Positions 1-7,331 of a DNA stretch of 64,000 nt are shown piece by piece (within the stretch, counting starts at the first letter, position 1; every line of letters starts with the position of its first letter). Made by a program: the position numbers and the translations under genes. Origin of the DNA: Bacteroidia bacterium (GTDB lineage Bacteria; Bacteroidota; Bacteroidia; Bacteroidales; CAJPTX01); NCBI GenBank assembly GCA_905373475.1, contig CAJPTC010000008.1:15021-79020 (forward strand). The letters are read 5' to 3'. The notes beneath the pieces were generated by a model. It was not told the DNA's origin. It worked only from the letters and a program-made list of their open reading frames with translations, and searched no databases.

Positions 1-454
1 TGCCTACCACCAACAACCCCGATGTATCTTTATCTATCCGATGCGCCAATCCAGGACGAAAATCACCTTGCTGAAAAAGAGGCTCATTGCGCAAATAATA
101 CAACAAAGCATTCACCAGAGTCCCACTGAAATGACCATGCCCTGGGTGTACTACCATGCCAGCAGGTTTGTTTACGATCAGGATGTCTGCATCCTCATAA
201 ACAATATCTAAGGGAATCTCTTCGGGGGCTATCTCAATAGCACGGGGTTCTTGAAGCTGGTAGATTTGTACTACCTCGTTGGGCTTTACAAGGTAAGAAG
301 CCTTGCACGCACGCCCATTGACCCAAACAAGCCCTTCGTCTATCTTCTGACGAATGAAAGAGCGTGAGGCATTTTCAAGTCGGTCTGCAAGAAACCTATC
401 CAGACGCAACGGACTTTGCCCTGGATCGGCAACCACTTCGCAGTAGAGATACAA
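1..454 (-). CDS. rluD: 23S rRNA pseudouridine synthase RluD, N-terminal part (cut by window edge)
   Basis: The frame encodes an S4 RNA-binding domain at the N-terminus (motif PGQSPLRLDRFL) and then the start of the pseudouridine synthase domain, reaching HRIDKDTSGLLVVG, where the aspartate is the catalytic residue of the RluA/RluD family. The enzyme converts uridines in helix 69 of 23S rRNA to pseudouridine. The C-terminal half lies outside the window. There is no ATG in a suitable place. The frame is open up to the TAA stop of the upstream gene at 458-460, which is in the same frame, so initiation must use TTG at 454-452 or GTG at 436-434. The homologues I recall have a longer N-terminus that begins with ATG. 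The gene is the last of a minus-strand run after the PASTA protein and a T9SS protein. Family call is confident, start is not. Confidence 0.9.
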   Translation of the reverse strand, partial: MYLYCEVVADPGQSPLRLDRFLADRLENASRSFIRQKIDEGLVWVNGRACKASYLVKPNEVVQIYQLQEPRAIEIAPEEIPLDIVYEDADILIVNKPAGMVVHPGHGHFSGTLVNALLYYLRNEPLFQQGDFRPGLAHRIDKDTSGLLVVG

Positions 455-457
455 AGC

Positions 458-2329
458 TTAGCGCACTATTAGTTTCTTGGTATCCTGTATGCCGTTACGA
501 TAGGTGATGCGTACAAGATAAATCCCGCGTGGCAGCTCTGCAATACCAACATACGTATTACTTGGCAGCCCCTCTCGTACCAACACTCCCTGCACCGAAT
601 ACAGCGCAATATTTGCAACCTCCTCGGCAGTCTTCACATAAATCTGGTCTTGTGCAGGGTTAGGGAATACCTCACTCTCGGGTATAGCAGGCATACAAGC
701 GCTCGTAGGTAATTCGGGGTCTTTTCCCTCCCCACCACATACGAGACGGAACATCAGTGCCCCGTCTACTTTAGACTTCTGCCACTGTGCCGACGTCCGA
801 CTATAAATAGTCGCTTTGAAAGGGGTATGAGCATCGTAGGCTATATTGATCATGTCTGCCGAGAGTTGCTCCCAGCCCACGAAATAAGCATTCTTGAACG
901 TAATGGGAGTTGTTAACGCAATTTCGTAGAAACGTCCTACCTCACTCTCCTCACGCGGTGGCGTTACCAGTTGCTCATAAACCTTATTGCCAGGCACACC
1001 ATTGGCATCCTGCCAGAAACACAGCCGAAAACGCTTGCGAGACTTGAGGTCTCCTATCGGGTTAAACCAAATTCTAACCGCCTTGATAGCCGTGGGTTTC
1101 AGTGGGCGAAAACGCATTGCAACCGCTGCACGCTCTGCACCCACACCTACTATACCATAACCACTTGTGGGTTCGCCATTATCATAGGCATACTCATCGG
1201 TACAACGTAAAAAAGTTTGTACTGTATCGTTCCAACGAAATGGGGCATTCTTGGGGTTCTTATCGGTTTGTAAAATACCTCGGATGCGCACATTTACTTC
1301 GCTCCCCGCAAGTTCGCTCCAAGGGAAACTCACCGTTCGTTGATAGCTTTCGGACTTAAAAGGCGTTATATTCACATTGCCGCCATTGTAGAACTGCTCT
1401 GTTACTTTTTTCGTGAGATCTTCAATGGTAAAAAAGCGACGCACATTGTTCGTATTTCGCCCCATATTCTCATACTGCATGCCCAATGTTTCGGCAGGAT
1501 CTGTATTCCGATTTTGCACATACTCGTAGAACGAATCATAGGGCACGGCGCTGTATTCAGTAAATGCAGTCTGCAACGGCTCTGTGCAAGCTACATCGGG
1601 AACAATGGTATCATTTAGCGTCCGATGTGCGTTAAGATACACCAAATCTACGTGCCACTGGCTACTATTCGCAGTGCGTCCAGGTGCCGTATTGTCGTGT
1701 ATGATAGAAGCTAAATTGCGGAAACGAAACCGAAAGCCCGTTTTCACAAAACGTCGGTCACGCACAGGAATGTGTGCTTTGAAGAAATGACGTTGCGGCG
1801 TTTCATGCTTCTGTACTATGCTTTTTACCCAACGCGGCGTGTTCCGAAAAAACTGCTCTACTCGCCCTCGCTGTGCCAAATAAATAGCCCCCCACACATT
1901 AACCCATTGCGCCAAATCGGGGTCGTAGAAATCTACAAGCAACGAATCGCCACGGGCAGGCGCTTCTGCATCGCCACCTGGTTGGAATTGAAAAGAGAGA
2001 TAGAGCGAATCTTGACCAGCTTCCACGACTATAGGAAGAGATGCTGCAATGTCCGCCTGAAAAGCAGCAGTCGTAGCATTTTTGTGTAGGAGTCCATTTG
2101 CGGCAGCAGCGTCTAGCGTAAGAACTCCCACAGTGGGTGCTTTATGAGCACGCGCACGCGTCACCACAGCATCTGTCTTCTTCTCCCAGTAGGAAGACGA
2201 AGGGACAGAAGCAGGATACGAGAAATCGTCAAAAAAGGGAAGTGTAATATTCGGCGCAGACTGCGCTAACAACCCCAAAGGGGACAACAAGACTAAGGCT
2301 ACAAGTGTATTCCGTAGGGAATATTTCAT
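458..2329 (-). CDS. Secreted T9SS type A sorting-domain protein of unknown function
   Basis: This 623-residue protein begins with a signal peptide (positive MKYSLRN, then a hydrophobic core to about residue 22, LLAQ). It ends with a type IX secretion C-terminal domain: VFPNPAQDQIYV, then GVLVREG, then a last strand ending KKLIVR. The middle (about 30-530) looks beta-rich and I cannot assign a catalytic domain. Known biology of T9SS cargo predicts Sec export, passage through the T9SS and attachment to or release from the cell surface. The start is 11 bases downstream of the PASTA gene stop, so the two are probably cotranscribed. rluD follows after only three bases in the same frame. The function is unknown, but export by T9SS is well supported. 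Confidence 0.85.
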   Translation of the reverse strand: MKYSLRNTLVALVLLSPLGLLAQSAPNITLPFFDDFSYPASVPSSSYWEKKTDAVVTRARAHKAPTVGVLTLDAAAANGLLHKNATTAAFQADIAASLPIVVEAGQDSLYLSFQFQPGGDAEAPARGDSLLVDFYDPDLAQWVNVWGAIYLAQRGRVEQFFRNTPRWVKSIVQKHETPQRHFFKAHIPVRDRRFVKTGFRFRFRNLASIIHDNTAPGRTANSSQWHVDLVYLNAHRTLNDTIVPDVACTEPLQTAFTEYSAVPYDSFYEYVQNRNTDPAETLGMQYENMGRNTNNVRRFFTIEDLTKKVTEQFYNGGNVNITPFKSESYQRTVSFPWSELAGSEVNVRIRGILQTDKNPKNAPFRWNDTVQTFLRCTDEYAYDNGEPTSGYGIVGVGAERAAVAMRFRPLKPTAIKAVRIWFNPIGDLKSRKRFRLCFWQDANGVPGNKVYEQLVTPPREESEVGRFYEIALTTPITFKNAYFVGWEQLSADMINIAYDAHTPFKATIYSRTSAQWQKSKVDGALMFRLVCGGEGKDPELPTSACMPAIPESEVFPNPAQDQIYVKTAEEVANIALYSVQGVLVREGLPSNTYVGIAELPRGIYLVRITYRNGIQDTKKLIVR

Positions 2330-2340
2330 CGTGTTCAGAC

Positions 2341-3255
2341 TTAAAAGACCTCGAAATCGTCATCAATTTCTTGGGTCTCGTTCTCTCTATCTAACGAATC
2401 TTGTAGCGCATTATTGGCTTGCCCCTGTATAGCCTGTGCTGCAATGCGCGATGAGTTCAGCGTTAGCCACAAGTTAATACGCGAACCTAAAGGGAGCTCT
2501 CTATTGCCCAAGAATGGCGGATTCGTGGTATAAACGCGGGCAGAGAGGGTGTCTGCCATATCTTTTACCGTCTCGTCAAACGTTATACGACCTACATTTA
2601 GCGAACGAGAAGCAAGCATACGACGCGCCTCCTGGAGGGTCATCTGTATCACATTGGGCTGTTGCGTCAGAGAGCTATTCTCAAATCCTTGCCCTAGCAA
2701 AAGGTCTACAAGCCCACCCTTGGGGAGTTTATCGCCTGGTAAAAGATCGTCACCCTCGTACGATTGTTTAAGTACGCTATTCAGGGCTATGTCTGGCGTG
2801 AAGGAGAGTTCGCCGCACTGTAGCCCACTTTGGTCAAGTAGAATGAGCGCTTGGCGCAAAGTTTCACCCACTAAGCTAGGCGCCGGCACCATCATAGGAC
2901 TACAAGCATTGATTGATAGGAAGACATGCCTCCCACGCTTTACCTTCTCTCCTGCAATGGGATCTTGTTGGAGCACTGTCCCAGGGCGTTTCGTTACAAC
3001 GTACGAGGAATCAAGTAGTACCAAATTGAGATGATACTTGTCGGCAATCTTATAGGCTTCCGTAAGCGACTGACCGCACAGATCGGGTACTGCATATTCG
3101 TCGCCGTGACGGGTTAAAATACCCAGCGAATAGAATGAAACGAGTACCAGAAAAAGAATGAGCACTAGTGCTAGAAAGGGATGACGGACGTAAGGAATTC
3201 GCCATATCCGCCGGAAAATGTCTCCAACTTTGCCAAGAATGTCTCTGACGCTCAT
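2341..3255 (-). CDS. PASTA domain-containing membrane protein
   Basis: About 304 residues. A cytoplasmic N-terminus rich in Arg is followed by one transmembrane helix (about residues 26-48, LALVLILFLVLVSF) and then three PASTA domains outside the membrane, beginning near VPDLCGQS, VPAPSLVG and the QPNVIQMTL region. PASTA domains bind peptidoglycan fragments or serve as scaffolds in cell-wall and division proteins. There is no kinase or transpeptidase domain here, which fits the stand-alone PASTA proteins of Bacteroidota. The longest frame starts upstream at a TTG (3282), but a consensus promoter -7 element overlaps that position, so I chose the ATG at 3255. The acidic C-terminal tail (EIDDDFEVF) is disordered in appearance. 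The gene heads the run PASTA, T9SS cargo, rluD. Confidence 0.85.
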   Translation of the reverse strand: MSVRDILGKVGDIFRRIWRIPYVRHPFLALVLILFLVLVSFYSLGILTRHGDEYAVPDLCGQSLTEAYKIADKYHLNLVLLDSSYVVTKRPGTVLQQDPIAGEKVKRGRHVFLSINACSPMMVPAPSLVGETLRQALILLDQSGLQCGELSFTPDIALNSVLKQSYEGDDLLPGDKLPKGGLVDLLLGQGFENSSLTQQPNVIQMTLQEARRMLASRSLNVGRITFDETVKDMADTLSARVYTTNPPFLGNRELPLGSRINLWLTLNSSRIAAQAIQGQANNALQDSLDRENETQEIDDDFEVF

Positions 3256-3279
3256 CGTGTACGTATCTAATAGGTTACG

Positions 3280-3287
3280 CAAAGTTA
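3280..3287 (-). promoter_or_regulatory. Bacteroidota -7 promoter element (TAACTTTG)
   Basis: The minus strand reads TAACTTTG, an exact match to the Bacteroidota -7 consensus TAnnTTTG. It lies 25 bases before the ATG at 3255, giving a predicted leader of about 17 bases. No convincing -33 TTTG is seen at the usual spacing. It supports the shorter start for the PASTA gene. Confidence 0.55.
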
Positions 3288-3363
3288 CCTATTTCACGAC
3301 TTTCGTCTTGACGCCCCCTTGGGTTGGATTTCAGCTACGTAGTAAAACGCCTCTTGACACGCA

Positions 3364-4662
3364 CTAGAGACTCCAATAGCTCAGATGCTGGATCTTACCG
3401 CGATATAGCCCCTTCAGATCAGCAAAAAGAAGATCCGCACCACCCAAAGAGGCAATGTATGCCTCATCCCAATGCAGGAACTCGCGGTGTGCAACAGCAA
3501 GTATTACCACGTCGTAGCCTGTGGAAGGTTCGGCTAACAGCGAAAAACCGTACTCACGCGCTACTTCCGTACTCTCCGCACGCGGGTCTACCACATCCAC
3601 CTCAACGCCATAGTCACGCAACTCGTTCACAATATCTACCACCTTAGAATTGCGAATATCGGCGACATTCTCCTTAAAGGTTACACCAAAAATAAGCGCG
3701 CGTGCTCCCAAGATAGCCTTGCCTTTACGAATGAGTTGCTTTACAATCTTCTTACCGATGTACCCCCCCATCGAATCGTTTATAAAACGCCCAGCAGCTA
3801 TCATCTGCGGGTGATATTTCAACTCCTTTGCCTTATGTACAAGGTAGTAAGGATCTACTCCAATGCAATGACCACCAACAAGACCAGGCAAAAAATTCAA
3901 AAAATTCCACTTCGTGGCGGCCGCCTCTATCACATCGTAAGTATTTATGCCCATACGCCCGAAGATGATGGATAGCTCATTCATGAGCGCTATGTTTACA
4001 TCGCGCTGCGTGTTCTCAATAATCTTGCCCGCCTCGGCTACTTTTACACTGGGCGCACGATGCACCCCTGCCTTTACTACCGTTTCGTACACTGCCGCTA
4101 TTTGTTCCAAAGCTTCTGCATCGCACCCCGAAACAATCTTCTTGGTATTCTCCAACGTATGCTCGTGGTCGCCTGGGTTAATACGTTCGGGGCTGTAGCC
4201 GTACTTAAAATCTACACCTGCCCTTAAACCCGAACAGGTAGCCAGAAGCGGCACACAATCCTCCTCAGTGCATCCAGGATAAACAGTAGACTCATAGCAA
4301 ACATAATCGCCCGCTTTTAAGCACTGCCCCACACTACGCGTAGCAGCTAGCAAAGCTCGTAAATCTGGATTATTAGAGAGGTCTATGGGCGTTGGAACAG
4401 CAACTACGAAAAAACGTGCAGTGCGCAGTATATCTAGCGAAGAGGTAAAAACTATATCTGTGTTGGCAAACGCATCTTGTGCCAGTTCCCCACTCGGATC
4501 TATGGCACGCCGCATCTTCTCCAAACGTTCCTCGTTCACATCAAAACCTATTACCGAAAAACGACGCGCAAAGGCTAATGCTAAGGGTAAACCTACGTAC
4601 CCAAGTCCTACTACTGCGAGTTTCGCCTGTTTGGCAAGCAATGAATCATAGACTGTTTGCAT
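3364..4662 (-). CDS. UDP-N-acetylhexosamine 6-dehydrogenase (nucleotide sugar dehydrogenase)
   Basis: A 432-residue member of the UDP-glucose/GDP-mannose dehydrogenase family. It oxidises the C6 hydroxyl of a UDP-sugar to a carboxylate with two NAD+. The Rossmann motif is VVGLGYVGLPLA (about 17-28), and the catalytic cysteine is C266 in VGGHCIGVDPYYL. The C-terminal UDP-binding domain includes FGVTFKENVADIRNS. The sequence resembles the TviB/WbpO/WbpA group acting on UDP-GlcNAc or UDP-GalNAc rather than UDP-glucose. That substrate choice is inference, helped by the neighbouring WbpD-like acetyltransferase, which acts on a UDP-2,3-diamino-uronate made from such a product. Start ATG lies 22 bases after the acetyltransferase stop. 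The intermediate oxidase and aminotransferase of the Wbp pathway are not next to it. Cytoplasmic; probably feeds LPS or capsule synthesis. Confidence 0.88.
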   Translation of the reverse strand: MQTVYDSLLAKQAKLAVVGLGYVGLPLALAFARRFSVIGFDVNEERLEKMRRAIDPSGELAQDAFANTDIVFTSSLDILRTARFFVVAVPTPIDLSNNPDLRALLAATRSVGQCLKAGDYVCYESTVYPGCTEEDCVPLLATCSGLRAGVDFKYGYSPERINPGDHEHTLENTKKIVSGCDAEALEQIAAVYETVVKAGVHRAPSVKVAEAGKIIENTQRDVNIALMNELSIIFGRMGINTYDVIEAAATKWNFLNFLPGLVGGHCIGVDPYYLVHKAKELKYHPQMIAAGRFINDSMGGYIGKKIVKQLIRKGKAILGARALIFGVTFKENVADIRNSKVVDIVNELRDYGVEVDVVDPRAESTEVAREYGFSLLAEPSTGYDVVILAVAHREFLHWDEAYIASLGGADLLFADLKGLYRGKIQHLSYWSL

Positions 4663-4684
4663 CCCTATTTTATCGTTTCAAACC

Positions 4685-5266
4685 TTAGTTTCCTACAAAA
4701 ATACACACTCCGTTTTCTAGTCTATACGTCGAACCATCTAGCGGACACGCGGCGTTACCCGCTGCATCAAATTGCAGACGACCGCCCGCTCGACTCATCC
4801 ATCCTATGCGGCGCGCAGGGTTACCTACTATCAATTCGTAAGGATACACTTCTTTCGTAACTACTGCGCCTGCCCCGATAAAAGCATATTCGCCGATGTT
4901 GTGTCCACAAACTATCGTTGCATTAGCGCCAATCGTTACCCCTCTACCCAGACGCGTTTCACGGTATTCGCTTCTACGGTTGATGGCTGCACGCGGATTC
5001 CATACATTGGTAAATACGCAGGAGGGACCTAGAAAAACCTCATCGTCGCACCACACACCTGTGTAAAGCGATACATTGTTCTGAACCTTACAACCGTTGC
5101 CCAATACAACCCCCGAAGCAATAACCACATTCTGCCCGATGTTGCAATTCGCCCCAATTCGAGCCCCACTCATTACATGCGAGAAATGCCATATATGCGT
5201 TCCCCCCCCTATTTCACATTCGGGGTCAATGATAGCTGTTTCGTGAGCAAAATAAGATGCTGTCAT
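4685..5266 (-). CDS. WbpD-like UDP-sugar N-acetyltransferase (left-handed beta helix)
   Basis: 193 residues, most of them hexapeptide repeats (for example IGANCNIGQNVVIASGVVLG and VTIGANATIVCG), ending in IVGNPARRIGW, the signature of left-handed beta-helix acyltransferases. The overall sequence, with GGGTHIWHFSHV near the start and VFTNVWNPRAAI in the middle, matches the WbpD/WlbB group. That group acetylates the 3-amino group of UDP-2-acetamido-3-amino-2,3-dideoxy-D-glucuronate using acetyl-CoA. A small C-terminal extension carries two cysteines (CPLDG, GVCIF). It sits 17 bases after the methyltransferase gene and 22 before the dehydrogenase, so all four genes can be one transcript. RBS-like GGAAA precedes the ATG. 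Confident on family, less on exact substrate. Confidence 0.85.
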   Translation of the reverse strand: MTASYFAHETAIIDPECEIGGGTHIWHFSHVMSGARIGANCNIGQNVVIASGVVLGNGCKVQNNVSLYTGVWCDDEVFLGPSCVFTNVWNPRAAINRRSEYRETRLGRGVTIGANATIVCGHNIGEYAFIGAGAVVTKEVYPYELIVGNPARRIGWMSRAGGRLQFDAAGNAACPLDGSTYRLENGVCIFVGN

Positions 5267-5283
5267 TATATGTTTCCTATGGC

Positions 5284-6021
5284 TTAAATTGAGACACCTG
5301 CCGAAAGGAGAGCGCCTCGAATGCTTAGTGCTAAATGATAGACTAGATTGACTGGTACAGCATTCCCTACCATTTTATAGCCCAAATTCAGATCTGTATA
5401 AAGAAACTGAAAATTGTCAGGAAAGCTTTGAATCCTAGCCACTTCACGTACTGTTAACCGCCTGTAGAGAGCCTCTTGTCCTGCCACAAAAATTTGTCGA
5501 TTTTCGCCCACTTTTACCATTTTGGGAGCTTGCGGATGCAACTGGCACTGCCTACCACTCGCCTGAACTGTAAAAGCAAGTTTATCCCAACTCCGTATGC
5601 GATTGCGCGACATGTAAATAGGTGAGAACGAGCCAACAAAATATTCATGGTTTGGGAAAAGAAATGCCAGTATACCCGAAACGTTTTCCGCAACAAAAAA
5701 TAGAGGCTTCTTTTCTCGCAGAATCCGTATGTAGTCATAAAAAAGTTGCCCCCGCGCATCATCTATACCACGGAGAGAGCCCGCCTCACTCCACGACTGA
5801 CAGTGAGGTTCTCCAATTAACCCTACCGCATTATCTGGAAAAAACTTTGCTGGCAATTGTCGAACATCAGCTTCGATGAGCTTCACACACGGAAAATTAG
5901 CTCGATAGGTTGGGCAAATCTTCCTATCGAATTCATTGGCAACTTCTGTATGAAAACCCGCACGCTGAAACCCCAAATCGAGCCCGCCTGCTCCAGAAAA
6001 TAAACTAATCAGAGACGACAT
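5284..6021 (-). CDS. HaeIII-family cytosine-5 DNA methyltransferase, internally deleted and probably inactive
   Basis: The 245 residues align closely, from memory, with M.HaeIII (330 residues; recognises GGCC). Motif I is FSGAGGLDLGF (8-18), motif VI is ENV (112-114), the target-recognition start is PNHEYFVGS (123-131), motif IX is RRLTVREVARIQ, and motif X is GYKMVGNAVPVNL. Two things are wrong. First, motif IV reads GEPHCQSWSE (70-79) instead of GGPPCQSWSE: the catalytic Cys74 remains, but the Gly and Pro before it are Glu71 and His73. Second, about 85 residues are missing in frame after residue 120, which removes motifs VII and VIII (the QxRxR segment) and the link to the recognition domain. 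The ORF itself is open. It starts 3 bases after the endonuclease stop, so translation is probably coupled. I expect no normal methylation activity. Confidence 0.85.
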   Translation of the reverse strand: MSSLISLFSGAGGLDLGFQRAGFHTEVANEFDRKICPTYRANFPCVKLIEADVRQLPAKFFPDNAVGLIGEPHCQSWSEAGSLRGIDDARGQLFYDYIRILREKKPLFFVAENVSGILAFLFPNHEYFVGSFSPIYMSRNRIRSWDKLAFTVQASGRQCQLHPQAPKMVKVGENRQIFVAGQEALYRRLTVREVARIQSFPDNFQFLYTDLNLGYKMVGNAVPVNLVYHLALSIRGALLSAGVSI

Positions 6022-6024
6022 CAG

Positions 6025-6981
6025 TTACCACTTACAATGGTATTTAATATTAAGTTCTGCAGGGATACCCTCTATACATATATCAAACTTTAAAGACGGC
6101 TCTACAATTTTATTTGCATTATTATGTATGCGAAAGGAAAATTGCCAACCATTATCAAAAGAGAGAAACACAGTACTCATGCTACCACTTTTTAAACCTA
6201 TGTACAACATATTCTGCGGTAAATTCACTCGTTGTACCTTCACTGTTGGTTTTTCCTTCTTACTAGGTAAATTGAGAGTCCCATACATGTTAAACGACTG
6301 TATAGTCGTAATGCGATGTTCATCATGACTAATAATCTTATAAAAGTCATACCTACTCAACAAATATCCAACAAATCTTTGGGCAATATCCGTATTTCCT
6401 CTCACTTGTCGCTCTATTTCTTTAACAAAGGCATTTAATAGTGGTAAATATATCTGCAAGTCTTTGTTTTCCAATTCACTAAATAGTGTTCCTTGCTTCT
6501 TTTCGCTTTCAAGAAAATCAAAAACAGACTTAACCTCTTCCCAATACATAGAAGAGCAAGGTACTCCGTACCACTTTTTGCCAAAATCTAACGAACGAGC
6601 AATACGGCTATGCTTTATTGCTAAATGGTTATGTTTTACGCTTAAACCAATCTCCCAAACAATATCGTTTCTTCTCAATATGATGTCGCGGACATCAGCT
6701 TCCTGCCTTTCTTGATCAGATTGAATATAAATGTCCAATGTATCAGAACTAACTTCCAAAATGTTAGGTTCCATTGCAAAAATGGTAGAAGTGACGGAAG
6801 CAGCACTCAATTGGTAAAGTTCTTGTTGTTGCTTGGACATCTTATCCCAAGCTGATTTTGAAACTTCTAAACTACTGTTCTGGACAATCTGGATTGTTCT
6901 GTGTTGTTTTATTGCTTCATGCAAAGCGATGACGCAAGCATACTCATAAGCGCGCCCATTATCATTGCTAGCTCGACTCAT
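6025..6981 (-). CDS. HaeIII-family type II restriction endonuclease (GGCC)
   Basis: 318 residues from the ATG at 6981; the longer frame starts at a GTG, but AGAAGGA lies 6 bases before this ATG, and 318 residues equals the length I recall for R.HaeIII. Recognisable family blocks include SNDNGRAYEYA near the N-terminus, EADVRDIILRRNDIVWEIGL, SVKHNHLAIKHSRI, LDFGKKWYGV and a C-terminal GWQFSFRIHN with EPSLKFD. Candidate catalytic acidic and basic residues in the central block are D96, D99, E110 and K116 (inference from a D...E...K pattern). It should cut GGCC. It lies upstream of, and is probably translationally coupled to, a methyltransferase that looks crippled, so either this enzyme is inactive through changes I cannot judge or protection comes from elsewhere. 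Confidence 0.85.
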   Translation of the reverse strand: MSRASNDNGRAYEYACVIALHEAIKQHRTIQIVQNSSLEVSKSAWDKMSKQQQELYQLSAASVTSTIFAMEPNILEVSSDTLDIYIQSDQERQEADVRDIILRRNDIVWEIGLSVKHNHLAIKHSRIARSLDFGKKWYGVPCSSMYWEEVKSVFDFLESEKKQGTLFSELENKDLQIYLPLLNAFVKEIERQVRGNTDIAQRFVGYLLSRYDFYKIISHDEHRITTIQSFNMYGTLNLPSKKEKPTVKVQRVNLPQNMLYIGLKSGSMSTVFLSFDNGWQFSFRIHNNANKIVEPSLKFDICIEGIPAELNIKYHCKW

Positions 6982-7331
6982 TCTGCATCCTTCTAACACT
7001 TTTCACCTTCTTTCCACCCCTCTCCCTCTTTCCACTGTAAAAGTAAGCAAAACTCATGCTTAAAAAGCAGTGCTGATTTTCAATACGTTCCTCAAACAAA
7101 AGAGTAGTGTGTCTCTATATCGCGATACTAGGATTTTGGATACTTCCCGCATAGACAGTATTTTACAACCTTAGTAGCGAAGTCCATTACCCTGATCTTC
7201 AATGTGTTTTGTGCTCCTTTATGATTCGTAATACCCCCGTTTTTAATTGAATTCGTGCCTTAGGCGTCTTGCTCACCTTGTCCTTTTGGGGCAATATATT
7301 TTGTAATTTGCAGTAGAATTGCGAAGGGAAG
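6982..7331. other. Divergent intergenic region between restriction gene and selenium module
   Basis: About 350 bases without a supported gene. On the minus strand a near-consensus -7 element TACTTTTA (7038-7045; last base differs from TAnnTTTG) could serve the restriction gene. A 10-bp perfect palindrome TATCGCGATA lies at 7118-7127. On the plus strand AT-rich sequence near 7293-7310 comes close to a -7 element but is off by one base. A good ribosome binding site GAAGGGA precedes the ATG at 7332. No RNA gene or terminator was recognised. Confidence 0.4.

Noticed and set aside
458..460. Possible stop-codon read-through joining the T9SS protein to RluD
   Set aside because: The two products act in different places (cell surface, cytoplasm) and the T9SS domain must be C-terminal to work. 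Re-initiation explains the arrangement better.
7293..7312. Promoter for the selenium module
   Set aside because: The sequence comes close to TAnnTTTG but is off by one base in each register and has no -33 partner, so it was not called.
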